DNA of 64,000 nucleotides from Clostridia bacterium (GCA_017434775.1 JAFSGG010000086.1:1-64000); one strand, 5' to 3'. Positions 31,901 through 40,398 are shown, counted from the first letter of the stretch. The notes: generated by a model not told the origin, from the sequence alone. Program-made: numbers and translations.

Positions 31901-33589
31901 ATGAAAAAAAGGAATGCTTTGAAAGTGTTTGCATGTGCGCTTGTTCTGTTATTTATTGGCATTTCTACTGCCTTTGCCGCCTCTTATACCGGTACAGTGA
32001 ATGAAGACAGTGTGTTTTTCCGCACCCGTCCCCAGGCCAGCGGCGGTTTTCACGGCCGGTTTGATAAGGGGGATAAGGTGACGGTCACCGGCACCAGCGG
32101 CGATTTTTACAAAGTGGAAGCCAATGGCAAGAACGGCTATGTAATGAAGAAGTTTGTCACCCTTTCTTCCTCCGCCCAGAAGGCACTGAACGGTTCTTCC
32201 ACCGGCAGCACGGCCAACAAAAATTATTCCAATCGTGCCGGTATGGAAGGCATCAAGGATATGGATGATATCAAGGTGCCTGCCACCAGCAAAAAGGGGG
32301 ATAAAGGCCCGGATGTAAAGGCTCTGCAGCAGGCATTGACCCTGAAGGGTTACTACAACACCACCATTGACAGTGATTTTGGCTATAACACCGAAAAGGC
32401 TGTGAAAGCCTTCCAGAAAGATGAAGGCCTCACCCAGGACGGCATTGCCGGCGCCGGCACCATCAAGGCACTGTTTGGCAAGAATCCGGCTTCTTCTTCC
32501 TCTGCCAAGGCCACTGCTACGCCCAAGGTAACCGTGAAAGCAACCGCCACGCCCAAGCCTGTTTCCAAACGGGCAGGCATGGAGGGCATCGATTCCATTT
32601 CCGATATTCCTGTGCCCGGTACCAGCCGGCCCGGTGATCGGGGCCAGAACGTAAAGGCTTTGCAGCAGGCACTGACCCTGAAAGGCTTCTATAACACCAC
32701 CATTGACGGCGATTACGGCAACAATACCAAGAATGCCGTGCTGGCCTTCCAGAAATCCAAAGGCCTCAGCCGGGACGGCATTGCCGGCGCCGGTACCATC
32801 AAGGCGCTGTTTGGCAAAAATCCCAGCAGCGTGACCACAGCAAAACCCACGGCTACCCCCAAACCCACGGCCACGCCCAAGCCTGCCGTGAAGAAGGGGA
32901 TGGAAGGCATCACCAAGATTTCCGATATTGCGGTGCCGGCCACCAGCAAGAAGGGCGATAAGGGTGCCGACGTAAAGGCGCTGCAGCAGGCCCTGACCCT
33001 GAAAGGGTATTACAACAGCACCATCGATTCCAGCTATGGGGACCAGACGGTGAAGGCCGTGAAGGCCTTCCAGAAGGCCAAGGGCCTCAGCCAGGACGGC
33101 GTGGCCGGTGCCGGCACCATCCACGCCCTGTTTGGCAAGAACCCCAAGGCAACGGCTACCCCCAAGCCCGAAGAAAAGAAATACAAGACCGAACGGCTGG
33201 ATTGGTTCAACGGCGGCGCCAATAAGATTCCCCGGGGCGCTACCTTCCAGATCAAAGACGTAGCCACCGGCAAAGTCTTCACCGTGCGCCGCTGGGCCGG
33301 CGCCAACCATATCGACGCCGAACCCAAAACCGCTGCGGATACCGCCACTATGAAATCCATCTACGGCGGCAGCTGGAGCTGGAGCCGGCGGGCCATTCTG
33401 GTGAAATACAACGGCCATGTATACGCCGCTTCCATGAACGGCATGCCCCACGGTACGACTACCATCAGCAATAATAATTTCAACGGCCATTTTTGCATCC
33501 ATTTCTATAAGAGCCGCACCCACGAAACCAACCGTGTGGATCCGGATCATCAGAACGCAGTGGCCCGGGCTATGAACGCCACCTGGTAA
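31901..33589 (+). CDS. Secreted protein with SH3 domain, three peptidoglycan-binding repeats and unknown C-terminal domain
   Basis: 562 residues. A signal peptide (about 1-26) is followed by an SH3-like domain (about 28-88; VNEDSVFFRTRP, GKNGYVMKKFV). Three PG_binding_1 modules follow near residues 113-197, 224-308 and 331-413. Each reads GMEGI...I.VP.TS..GD.G, VKALQQALTLKGYYN.TID, then AV.AFQK..GL..DG.AGAGTI, and Thr/Pro/Ala-rich linkers (TATPKPTATPKP) separate them. The last 135 residues (from about 425) are a separate domain with WAGANHIDAEP, GGSWSWSRRAILV and GHFCIHFYKSRTH. It lacks the YkuD SHGC motif, so it is not a recognised L,D-transpeptidase. The protein probably sits in the cell wall. 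Its promoter is next to the winged-helix gene. Confidence 0.85.
   Translation: MKKRNALKVFACALVLLFIGISTAFAASYTGTVNEDSVFFRTRPQASGGFHGRFDKGDKVTVTGTSGDFYKVEANGKNGYVMKKFVTLSSSAQKALNGSSTGSTANKNYSNRAGMEGIKDMDDIKVPATSKKGDKGPDVKALQQALTLKGYYNTTIDSDFGYNTEKAVKAFQKDEGLTQDGIAGAGTIKALFGKNPASSSSAKATATPKVTVKATATPKPVSKRAGMEGIDSISDIPVPGTSRPGDRGQNVKALQQALTLKGFYNTTIDGDYGNNTKNAVLAFQKSKGLSRDGIAGAGTIKALFGKNPSSVTTAKPTATPKPTATPKPAVKKGMEGITKISDIAVPATSKKGDKGADVKALQQALTLKGYYNSTIDSSYGDQTVKAVKAFQKAKGLSQDGVAGAGTIHALFGKNPKATATPKPEEKKYKTERLDWFNGGANKIPRGATFQIKDVATGKVFTVRRWAGANHIDAEPKTAADTATMKSIYGGSWSWSRRAILVKYNGHVYAASMNGMPHGTTTISNNNFNGHFCIHFYKSRTHETNRVDPDHQNAVARAMNATW
32237..33139 (+). repeat. Three tandem in-gene repeats coding for peptidoglycan-binding modules
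   Basis: Three copies of a roughly 255-bp unit, spaced about 320-335 bp from start to start, begin near 32237, 32570 and 32891. They share long DNA identity, for example around GTAAAGGCTCTGCAGCAGGC, so copy number could change by recombination. Confidence 0.8.
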
Positions 33590-33599
33590 ATAAAAAAGG

Positions 33600-33632
33600 A
33601 AGCCAAGTTGCTTTTGCAGCTTGGCTTTTTTG
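33600..33632 (+). terminator. Terminator of the peptidoglycan-binding protein gene
   Basis: AAGCCAAGTTGC (33600-33611) pairs with GCAGCTTGGCTT (33616-33627), TTTT loop, one G-U pair, then T's. Confidence 0.85.
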
Positions 33633-33638
33633 TGTATG

Positions 33639-33669
33639 AAAAAGGCACAACAGTGGAACTGCTGTGCCT
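33639..33669 (-). terminator. Terminator of the five-gene minus-strand operon
   Basis: AGGCACAACAG (33643-33653) pairs with CTGCTGTGCCT (33659-33669) with one mismatch. The A-run upstream is the U-tract on the minus strand. Confidence 0.75.
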
Positions 33670-33683
33670 GATGATTGATTGCT

Positions 33684-34649
33684 TTATGCCCAGTACATTT
33701 CACCGGGGTCTTCGTACATGAGCACTTCCTGCAAAAAGCGGATGGCTTTGGACAGGCCTTCTTCGCCGCTCATGAGGCCGTCTTCGTGTTCGATGGAGAT
33801 GGGGCCGTCATAGCCCACGGTGCGCAGGGCGCTCATCATATCTTTCCAGGTTTTCAGGTCATGGCCGTAGCCTACCGTGCGGAACACCCAGGAGCGGTCC
33901 TTCACCCGGGAGAAATGCTTGGTATCCAGTACGCCGTTGGTGGCCACGTTGTAGTTATCCAGCGCGGTATCCTTGGCATGGAAGAAATAGATGGCGTCGC
34001 CCAGCGCCCGGATGGCCCGGACCGGATCAATGCCCTGCCAGAACAGATGGCTGGGGTCAAAATTGGCGCCCAGAACGGGGCTGACGGCGTTTCGGATTTT
34101 CAGCATGGTTTCGGGGTTATAGACGCAGAAACCGGGGTGCATTTCAAAGGCGATCTTTTCGATGCCGTGATCCTTGGCAAAGGCGGCGGTCTTTGTCCAA
34201 TAGGGGATCAGCACGTCGTTCCACTGGTATTCCAGAATGTCCTGATATTCCGGGGGCCAGGCGCAGGTGACCCAGTTGGGCTGCAGGTCCTGCGGGCTTC
34301 CGCCGGGGCAGCCGGAGAAGGTGACAACCCGATCCACGCCCAGCTTTTCGGCCAGCAGCACGGCGTTGACAAAATCGTCGTGATAGCCCTTGGCAATTTT
34401 CGGGATGGGATGCACGGCGTTGCCATGGGTGGAGAGGGCGGAGATGGAAAGGTTATGCTTTTTGAAAGTGTCCTTGAATTCCTGCAGCTTGTTTGCATCG
34501 TTCAAAAGGATGGCGGGGTCGCAATGGGCTTTGCCGGGGTAGCCGCCGCAGCCAATTTCCACTTGCTGCACCCCACGGGCAGAAAGAAATTCCAGGGCTT
34601 TGTCCAGGGAACGGTCGGCCAGTGCCACGGCCAATACAGATAGTTTCAT
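33684..34649 (-). CDS. Sugar phosphate isomerase/epimerase family protein (TIM barrel)
   Basis: 321 residues of the AP-endonuclease-2/xylose-isomerase-like barrel. Metal-binding positions can be followed: EIGCGGYPG, HGNAVHP, FEMHPGF (Glu and His), GANFDPSHLFWQG (Asp, His), FFHAKD and SIEHED (Glu). The set matches sugar or inositol epimerases/isomerases (IolE or IolI-like); the exact sugar cannot be told. AGGAGGTACATGGT precedes the ATG. It is the last gene of a minus-strand run that starts with the nitroreductase at 37813, 19 bases after mnmM, so it may be co-transcribed. No other sugar-catabolic gene is near. Confidence 0.88.
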   Translation of the reverse strand: MKLSVLAVALADRSLDKALEFLSARGVQQVEIGCGGYPGKAHCDPAILLNDANKLQEFKDTFKKHNLSISALSTHGNAVHPIPKIAKGYHDDFVNAVLLAEKLGVDRVVTFSGCPGGSPQDLQPNWVTCAWPPEYQDILEYQWNDVLIPYWTKTAAFAKDHGIEKIAFEMHPGFCVYNPETMLKIRNAVSPVLGANFDPSHLFWQGIDPVRAIRALGDAIYFFHAKDTALDNYNVATNGVLDTKHFSRVKDRSWVFRTVGYGHDLKTWKDMMSALRTVGYDGPISIEHEDGLMSGEEGLSKAIRFLQEVLMYEDPGEMYWA

Positions 34650-34668
34650 ACCATGTACCTCCTGTATT

Positions 34669-35235
34669 TTATTGTTTTTGAATCACAAAATTTTCCGGCG
34701 CACCGGGGCCGGCATTCAGGAACTTCTGATGCAATACATTATACCGCTGGGGCGGCAAAGAAGCAAGAAAATTCATCACTTCCGCCCGCTCCCGGTCTCC
34801 TTCCGCATGGCCGGGATAGGCGCAAAGCAGCAGAACGCCGTGCTGTTTCAAAAGGTGCAGGGCTTTTTCCAGGGCGATTTTGGTGGTTTCCCACAGGGTG
34901 GTCACACTTTTGTCGCCGCCGGGCAGCCAGCCCAGATTGAACACGATGGCGGAAACGTCTGTAACACCGGCTTCGTCCATGTGTTCGTGGCCGCGGCAGT
35001 ACAGGGCGGCTCTTTCCAATACGCCGGCTTCCTCAAGGCGCTTCCTTGTACTTTCCACGGCAGCTTCCTGCACGTCAAAGGCGATCACTTGGCCTTCTTC
35101 GCCCACCAGTTCGCACAGGAACAGGGTGTCATGGCCGTTGCCCATGGTAGCATCGATGACGGTATCGCCTTTTTGTACCGCTTCTTTCAGCACATCGTGG
35201 GAAAGATAGCGGGCAGAGCGCAGCAAATATGCCAT
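34669..35235 (-). CDS. mnmM: tRNA methyltransferase MnmM (YtqB family)
   Basis: 188 residues, start at the ATG seven bases after GGAGGT. Class I SAM methyltransferase: motif I DATMGNGHDTLFL, acidic end of strand 2 IAFDVQEAAVE, motif IV VFNLGWLPGGDKSV, and the C-terminal FLNAGPGAPENFVIQK. These are the diagnostic motifs of YtqB, which was shown in Bacillus and Staphylococcus to convert the aminomethyl-uridine at the tRNA wobble position to the methylaminomethyl form, replacing MnmC in Gram-positives. It follows the DUF3877-like gene after 14 bases. Confidence 0.88.
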   Translation of the reverse strand: MAYLLRSARYLSHDVLKEAVQKGDTVIDATMGNGHDTLFLCELVGEEGQVIAFDVQEAAVESTRKRLEEAGVLERAALYCRGHEHMDEAGVTDVSAIVFNLGWLPGGDKSVTTLWETTKIALEKALHLLKQHGVLLLCAYPGHAEGDRERAEVMNFLASLPPQRYNVLHQKFLNAGPGAPENFVIQKQ

Positions 35236-35249
35236 GGAACAAACCTCCG

Positions 35250-35774
35250 TCAATAACCGAAATCGGCATAGTCACCGGACAGGAAACGGTGATAGCGGAT
35301 ATCAAATCCGTCGTCCTGAAAACAGTAATAATAAGCATCCGGCCCGTTTTCAAAATACATCAGGGTGTCGAATTCGTCGGAATCCATGGGCTGCACATGC
35401 ACAGTGCCGTACGCTTCAAACAGGTGCTGAATATCGTCCATGGTGCATCCCGGTTTCACAACCAGTTGCACCAGCTTTCGGATGAAAGTGTTTTCCGGGG
35501 TGTGATCATGCACCCATTTGACCCCTTGCGCCGGGATGTGGAAGCAGAATCGTTCTTCCGTTAGCGTATAGCACACCGGGCCCAGTTCCGGAACGGCTTT
35601 TGCAAAACCATGCAATAAATCTTCCATCGCCGGCACATTCATCTGTTTTCCGGTAATGTGGCACAGGGAAGACAGGGGATAATACAGCCGGATTCCCTTT
35701 TCATCATAGCCCAGCTTGGCCTGCTCTTCCATGATCTGATCGATGATATTTTGCTTCAATGCAGCGTACGCCAT
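35250..35774 (-). CDS. Unknown protein, DUF3877-like
   Basis: 174 residues, soluble. The start (ALKQNIIDQIMEEQAKLGYD, then EKGIRLYYPLSSLCHI) matches what I remember of the clostridial family DUF3877, which has no known function. The middle has FCFHIPAQGVKWVHDHTP and the C-terminus YYYCFQDDGFDIRYHRF. No catalytic pattern stands out. The stop of rarA and this ATG are directly adjacent (TGA-ATG), so translation is coupled and the protein is probably made together with RarA and MnmM. Confidence 0.75.
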   Translation of the reverse strand: MAYAALKQNIIDQIMEEQAKLGYDEKGIRLYYPLSSLCHITGKQMNVPAMEDLLHGFAKAVPELGPVCYTLTEERFCFHIPAQGVKWVHDHTPENTFIRKLVQLVVKPGCTMDDIQHLFEAYGTVHVQPMDSDEFDTLMYFENGPDAYYYCFQDDGFDIRYHRFLSGDYADFGY

Positions 35775-37061
35775 TCATTTCCTCCGGATCATTTTAGCTT
35801 CGTGTCCCTGATCGGACGGGATGTAGTAGCTGACCCCCAACGCTTCGTCCGGCAGATACTGCTGGGCGACCCAATGGCCGGGATAATCGTGGGGGTATTT
35901 GTATTCTTCGCTGGTTTTAGCGCCCACCCGTTCGCTGCCGGGGTAGTGATTGTCCCGCAGGTGCGGCGGCACCGGGCCAAACCCGCCCTTTTCCGCATCC
36001 CGCATGGCGGCATCGATGGCCATGGAAACGGAATTGGACTTGGGACTGGTGCACACGGCCACAATGGCCTGCGCCAGCGGCAGCCGGGCTTCCGGTATAC
36101 CCATCTTTTCCAGCGCATCCGCAGCAGCCACGGCTTGCAGCATAGCCGCCGGATTGGCCAGCCCCACGTCCTCGCTGGCGTGGGCAATGATCCGGCGGGA
36201 AAGCATCCGGGGATCGGCCCCGGCATAAACAAGCCTTGAAAACCATAGCAGGGCTGCATCGCAATCACTGCCTCGCATGGATTTGCAAAAGGCGGACAGC
36301 ATATCATAAAACTGTGTTTCATCGCAGCGCAGCTGGGGTTTCTGGATGCTTTCCTCGGCAATATCCAGGGTAATATGGATGTGCCCGTCTTTGGTGGGGG
36401 TGGTGAGCACCGCCAGCTCCAGGGCATTGAGGGCGGTGCGCACATCGCCGTTGGCAATGCGGCTCAGGTGATGCAGGGCATCTTCGTCCAGCTTCACCTG
36501 CATGTTGCCCAACCCTCTTTTACTATCGGAAAGGGCGCGCAGCATGGCGCTTTCCACGTCTTCCTGGGTCAGGGGTTCAAAATTGAACACCCGGCAGCGG
36601 CTCACAATGGCCGGGGTCATGCTGACCATGGGGTTTTCCGTGGTGGAGCCGATGAAACGGATCAGGCCGTTTTCCATGGCCGGCAGGATGGAATCCGACT
36701 GGGCCTTGCTCCAGCGGTGGCATTCATCCAGCAGTAAATAAGTGGGCTGGCCGAACATGGCGCGCCGGTCCGCCGCCTGTTTCAGTTCTTCCCGCACGTC
36801 CGAAACACCGCTGGTGACGGCGTTCATTTTGATGAAAGCGGCATTGGTCTGGGCGGCGATGATGCCGGCCAGGGTGGTTTTGCCGCAGCCGGGTGGGCCG
36901 TAAAAAATACAGGAGGTGAGCCTGTCTGCTTCAATAGCCCGGCGCAATAATTTGCCCGGGCCCACAATATGCCGCTGGCCGTAGAATTCGTCCAGGGATT
37001 GAGGACGCATTCTGTCGGCCAGTGGCGCATTTTTCTGTTCGTTCTGTTGAAATAACGTCAT
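35775..37061 (-). CDS. rarA: Replication-associated recombination protein A (RarA/MgsA)
   Basis: AAA+ ATPase that acts at stalled replication forks and interacts with SSB and recombination proteins. 428 residues. PLADRMRPQSLDEFYGQ.H at the N-terminus, Walker A GPPGCGKTTLA, Walker B LLLDECHRWSKAQ, sensor 1 IGSTTENP, arginine finger region VSRCRVFNF, then the MgsA C-terminal domain with CDAALLWFSRLVYAGADP, SEDVGLANP and HYPGSERVGAK. The ATG at 37061 overlaps the nitroreductase stop (ATGA). The frame is open to 37277, but that part has no RarA similarity and lies inside the nitroreductase gene. Confidence 0.95.
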   Translation of the reverse strand: MTLFQQNEQKNAPLADRMRPQSLDEFYGQRHIVGPGKLLRRAIEADRLTSCIFYGPPGCGKTTLAGIIAAQTNAAFIKMNAVTSGVSDVREELKQAADRRAMFGQPTYLLLDECHRWSKAQSDSILPAMENGLIRFIGSTTENPMVSMTPAIVSRCRVFNFEPLTQEDVESAMLRALSDSKRGLGNMQVKLDEDALHHLSRIANGDVRTALNALELAVLTTPTKDGHIHITLDIAEESIQKPQLRCDETQFYDMLSAFCKSMRGSDCDAALLWFSRLVYAGADPRMLSRRIIAHASEDVGLANPAAMLQAVAAADALEKMGIPEARLPLAQAIVAVCTSPKSNSVSMAIDAAMRDAEKGGFGPVPPHLRDNHYPGSERVGAKTSEEYKYPHDYPGHWVAQQYLPDEALGVSYYIPSDQGHEAKMIRRK

Positions 37062-37813
37062 GTCAGCCGATCCTCTGCCAGCAGGCTGGCCACGTGTTTT
37101 CCTTCTTCCCAGCGGATGACGTGCTCTTTTTCTCCTACGCCCAGGCTCATGTGCAGCAAGGCAATGCCCAGATCCAGCTGGGTGCCCAGGCCTTTCTTGC
37201 TCAGCAGCATGGTGCGGCCGGCAAAGTTCAGGTGCCAGGGCTGCAGGTTCATGGCGGAGGGGGCACTGCGCACGCATTCGGCGGCGTTATAGGCCCACAG
37301 CGGCCAATCCGTGGGGTTGCCGGTGCAGATATCATTGAGGCTCTTACGCTTGCGGGGCGATACCTCGCCGTCAAAGGTGCCGAAAGGAATCACTGCCAGC
37401 ACTTCTTCAAAATCGGCCGTTTCGATTTTCAGGCCGCTTTTTTTGAAAGAGCCGATCCAGCAGGCGCCAAGCCCCAGAGAAAAGGCTTCCAGCACAAACG
37501 CTTCGCCGCAGATGCCGGCATGGTATCTGGCATAGGGAATTTCTGTATCCACCACCACAGCGGCAAACAAGCCCGTGCCTGTAATAGGGGTGACTCCCGG
37601 CAGCTTTTTATACAGTTTGCTTTCTTCACAATGGCTGATCACAATCCGCACGCCGGGCAGCTTCAACTTCTGGGCGGCAAACTGCAGCGCACTCAGCTGG
37701 GGTGCGTCTGCTTCGCCGGTATAGGTTCGCACACTGAAACGCCGTGCGGTGGCCTGCAATAAACGGGCACGCTGGGCGGCGGAAAAAAAGCCTGTCAGCT
37801 CACAATGCTCCAT
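37058..37813 (-). CDS. Nitroreductase family protein
   Basis: 251 residues, FMN-dependent oxidoreductase family. FSVRTY near the N-terminus contains the basic FMN-binding residues. YHAGICGEAFVLEAFSLGLG, ACWIGSF and the C-terminal half AECVRSAPSAMNLQPWH fit the two-lobed single-chain nitroreductases (TM1586 type) that pack like the usual homodimer. The natural substrate is unknown. It is the first gene of the operon with rarA, a pairing that may reflect shared transcription and not shared function. The start ATG has a modest GGAG upstream. Confidence 0.85.
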   Translation of the reverse strand: MEHCELTGFFSAAQRARLLQATARRFSVRTYTGEADAPQLSALQFAAQKLKLPGVRIVISHCEESKLYKKLPGVTPITGTGLFAAVVVDTEIPYARYHAGICGEAFVLEAFSLGLGACWIGSFKKSGLKIETADFEEVLAVIPFGTFDGEVSPRKRKSLNDICTGNPTDWPLWAYNAAECVRSAPSAMNLQPWHLNFAGRTMLLSKKGLGTQLDLGIALLHMSLGVGEKEHVIRWEEGKHVASLLAEDRLT

Positions 37814-38042
37814 GGTTTTCTATCTCCTGGGTTCGTTATGTTCTGGCTATAAACATGCGTTTACGTCAAACAGTAGTGTACCATGCCAGCCTCTTTGCGT
37901 CAACGGAGGGATTATTACAATTCTGATAAGAAAAGCGGTGCTCCTCCGGTTGTTCCGAAGGAGAAGAGGGGAATTCCGTGTGGATTGGGGGGACTCTATA
38001 AAGGGTTCCGCTTCATGGTAAAAGAAGCTTCCCTGGATGAAA

Positions 38043-38082
38043 CAAAAAAAGCTCCGGCAATGCATTGCCGGAGCCGTTTTTT
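38043..38082. terminator. Bidirectional terminator after tpiA
   Basis: Perfect 10-bp stem GCTCCGGCAA (38051-38060) with TTGCCGGAGC (38065-38074), TGCA loop, A-run before and T-run after. The remaining 37814-38042 holds a possible small hairpin around 37940-37965 and no gene. Confidence 0.88.
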
Positions 38083-38084
38083 CA

Positions 38085-38837
38085 TTATTTATCGTAGTTG
38101 ACCACCAGGGAGAAGTCTTCCGCCTTCAGGGAAGCACCGCCGATGAGGCCGCCGTCGATTTCGGGCTGCACCATGAGACCCTTGACGTTCTTGGGGTTCA
38201 TGCTGCCGCCGTACTGGATGCGGATGGCTTCGGACACTTCCTTGCCGTACTTGCGTTCGATGGCGGCGCGGATGACGCCGATGGTTTCGTTGGCCTGATC
38301 GTCGGTGGCGGTGAGGCCGGTGCCGATGGCCCACACGGGTTCATAGGCGATCACAGCGTTCTTGATTTCGTCGTCGGTGAGGCCGTTGAGGGCGATGAGG
38401 GTCTGGTATTCCACCAGCGCGTTGGTGTAGCCGGCTTCCCGTTCTTCCTTGCGTTCACCCACGCAGATGATGGGGGTGAGACCGGCCTTCACGGCGGCCA
38501 GGGTGCGCAGGTTCACGGTGGCATCGGTTTCACCGAAATACTGGCGGCGTTCGCTGTGGCCGATGACTACATATTCCACGCCCAGTTCCTTCAGCATGGC
38601 GGCGGAAATTTCGCCGGTGTAAGCGCCGGATTCCTTGAAGTGTACGTTCTGGGCACCCACGTGGATGTTGGTGCCTTCCACAGCCTTCAGCACGGGGCAC
38701 AGGTCCACAAAGGGAACGCATACCACAACCGTGGCATTGGCATCGGCCACCAGGGGCTTCAGTTCATTGACCAGAGCCTTGGCTTCGGCGGGGGTCTTGT
38801 TCATTTTCCAGTTACCGGCAATGATGGGAGTACGCAT
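38085..38837 (-). CDS. tpiA: Triosephosphate isomerase
   Basis: Interconverts dihydroxyacetone phosphate and glyceraldehyde 3-phosphate. 250 residues, standard length. N-terminal RTPIIAGNWKMNKT (catalytic Lys), the electrophilic His in VIGHSERRQYFGE, the catalytic Glu in AYEPVWAIGTG and the phosphate loop IQYGGSMNP and IGGASL are all present. The ATG after AAGGAGGTTCCATC is the start; the upstream in-frame extension overlaps the hairpin at 38859-38902. It follows pgk on the same strand after 268 bases containing two large hairpins. Confidence 0.97.
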   Translation of the reverse strand: MRTPIIAGNWKMNKTPAEAKALVNELKPLVADANATVVVCVPFVDLCPVLKAVEGTNIHVGAQNVHFKESGAYTGEISAAMLKELGVEYVVIGHSERRQYFGETDATVNLRTLAAVKAGLTPIICVGERKEEREAGYTNALVEYQTLIALNGLTDDEIKNAVIAYEPVWAIGTGLTATDDQANETIGVIRAAIERKYGKEVSEAIRIQYGGSMNPKNVKGLMVQPEIDGGLIGGASLKAEDFSLVVNYDK

Positions 38838-38858
38838 GATGGAACCTCCTTGTAAATA

Positions 38859-38902
38859 GCAGGGGGAAACCTCTTTTGAAGTCAAAAGCGGTTTCCCCCT
38901 GC
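38859..38902 (-). promoter_or_regulatory. Large hairpin in the leader of tpiA
   Basis: GCAGGGGGAAACC (38859-38871) pairs with GGTTTCCCCCTGC (38890-38902). After one mismatch the stem continues as CTTTTG (38873-38878) with CAAAAG (38883-38888). On the minus-strand mRNA it ends about eight bases before the tpiA ribosome binding site. There is no U-tract, so it is not a typical terminator. Confidence 0.7.
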
Positions 38903-39046
38903 ACCCCTTTCCGAAAACCTATTCGGGATGGGAGAGGATTGCCTTCAACTTCTGCTTTCCCCGTGATTATTTTTCTTGTTACACGGAACAGGACTTTGGC
39001 GTATTCACACAATATCCTTTCCGGATTGACTTTCTTGGGGTGGGTA

Positions 39047-39088
39047 CGGGAGGGGGATTCTTTGGCCTTCCAAAGAATCCCCCTCCCG
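39047..39088 (-). promoter_or_regulatory. 19-bp perfect hairpin just downstream of pgk
   Basis: Arms 39047-39065 and 39070-39088 pair without mismatch around a CCTT loop (CGGGAGGGGGATTCTTTGG is the first arm). It lies 17 bases after the pgk stop. The T-run expected for termination is absent, so it may protect or help process the pgk-tpiA message. It could also be a dispersed repeat. Confidence 0.7.
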
Positions 39089-39105
39089 GTAAATCCGATA
39101 ATCTA

Positions 39106-40398
39106 TTACTTGTTGTTCAGTGCAGCCACGCCGGGCAGTTCGATGCCTTCCAGGAATTCCAGGGAAGCGCCGCCGCCGGTGGACACGTGGGTCACCTTGT
39201 CAGCGAAGCCCAGCTTCTGGATGGCCGCAGCGCTGTCGCCGCCGCCGATGATGGTGATGCCGGGGTTGTTGGCCACGGCTTCCGCCACAGCGCGGGTGCC
39301 TTCGGCGAACACGGGGAATTCAGACACGCCCATGGGGCCGTTCCAGATGATGGTACGGGCACGGCGCACTTCGTTGACGAACAGTTCGCGGGTCACGGGG
39401 CCGATATCCAGGCCTTCGAAACCATCGGGAATTTCCTGAGAATGGACGGTGATGTGCAGGCAGTCATTGCTGAAATCGTTGCCGGCTTCGTTGTCCACGG
39501 GCAGCACGATGCGCTTGCCCTTGTAAGCGGCCTTGGCCAGCAGTTCCTTGGCCAGATCCAGCTTATCATCTTCGCACAGGCTGTTGCCGATGCGGCCGCC
39601 CATGGCCTTCTGGAAGGTGTAGGCCATGCCGCCGCCGATGATCAGCACGTCAACCTTTTCCAGCAGGTTGTTGATCACGCCGATCTTATCGGAAACCTTG
39701 GCGCCGCCCAGGATGGCCAGGAAGGGACGTTCGGGGGTTTCCAGAGCGCCGCCCATGATGCGCAGTTCCTTTTCAATCAGGTAACCGCAAACGGCGGGCA
39801 GATAGTGGGCCACGCCTTCGGTGGAAGCGTGAGCGCGGTGAGCGGTGCCGAAAGCGTCGTTCACATAAATTTCGCCGTAGGAAGCCAGTTCCTTGGCAAA
39901 GTTGGCATCGTTCTTTTCTTCTTCAGCGTGGAAGCGCAAATTTTCCAGCACCAGCACTTCGCCGTTCTTGAGAGCGGCAGCCTTCGCCTTGGCATCTTCG
40001 CCGATAACGTCCTTGGCCATGAATACTTCCTGGCCCAGGTGTTCGGACAGGCGCTTGGCCACGGGAGCCAGGCTCAGCTTGGTCACATCGCCCTTGGCCT
40101 TTTCGATGGCGGCGGCGGTGGCAGCTTCCTGTTCTTCAGCGGGCAGGGCTTCGATCTTGGCCTTTTCCTTCTTGTTCAGCTTGATGGTTTCGTTAAATAC
40201 GTTGTGGGGCTTGCCCATATGGCTGCACAGGACCACCTTGGCTTCATTCTTCAGCAGGTACTTGATGGTGGGCAGGGCACCAACGATGCGGTTTTCATCG
40301 GTGATGTTCTTATCGGCATCCATGGGAACGTTGAAGTCTACACGAACCAGAACGCGCTTGCCTTTTACATTGACGTCTTCGATGGTCTTCTTGTTCAT
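39106..40398 (-). CDS. pgk: Phosphoglycerate kinase with an inserted segment
   Basis: Transfers phosphate from 1,3-bisphosphoglycerate to ADP. 430 residues against about 394-400 in Bacillus. [11 protein letters not shown] (catalytic Arg), [61 protein letters not shown] and IGGGDSAAA are intact. The substrate-binding HLGRP motif reads HMGKP (residues 60-64), and about 36 extra residues rich in Lys/Glu/Ala follow at 65-107. ATG at 40398 has GGAG eight bases upstream; GTG at 40407 overlaps that RBS. It is the second gene after cggR, with a small 5-bp hairpin (40433-40446) between them. Confidence 0.97.
   Translation of the reverse strand: MNKKTIEDVNVKGKRVLVRVDFNVPMDADKNITDENRIVGALPTIKYLLKNEAKVVLCSHMGKPHNVFNETIKLNKKEKAKIEALPAEEQEAATAAAIEKAKGDVTKLSLAPVAKRLSEHLGQEVFMAKDVIGEDAKAKAAALKNGEVLVLENLRFHAEEEKNDANFAKELASYGEIYVNDAFGTAHRAHASTEGVAHYLPAVCGYLIEKELRIMGGALETPERPFLAILGGAKVSDKIGVINNLLEKVDVLIIGGGMAYTFQKAMGGRIGNSLCEDDKLDLAKELLAKAAYKGKRIVLPVDNEAGNDFSNDCLHITVHSQEIPDGFEGLDIGPVTRELFVNEVRRARTIIWNGPMGVSEFPVFAEGTRAVAEAVANNPGITIIGGGDSAAAIQKLGFADKVTHVSTGGGASLEFLEGIELPGVAALNNK

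Noticed and set aside
32237..33139. CRISPR-like or satellite array
   Set aside because: The repeats are in-frame protein modules of about 85 residues with Thr/Pro linkers, not short repeats with unique spacers.
37062..37277. N-terminal extension of RarA by 72 residues
   Set aside because: The extension has no RarA similarity and lies inside the nitroreductase gene; the ATG at 37061 overlaps that gene's stop as in coupled operons.
38838..38885. 16-residue N-terminal extension of TpiA
   Set aside because: It would run through the hairpin at 38859-38902, and the perfectly spaced AGGAGG supports the ATG at 38837.
39047..39088. Hairpin after pgk as a Rho-independent terminator
   Set aside because: The stem is strong but neither strand has a T-run after it. 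It was recorded as a structural element instead.
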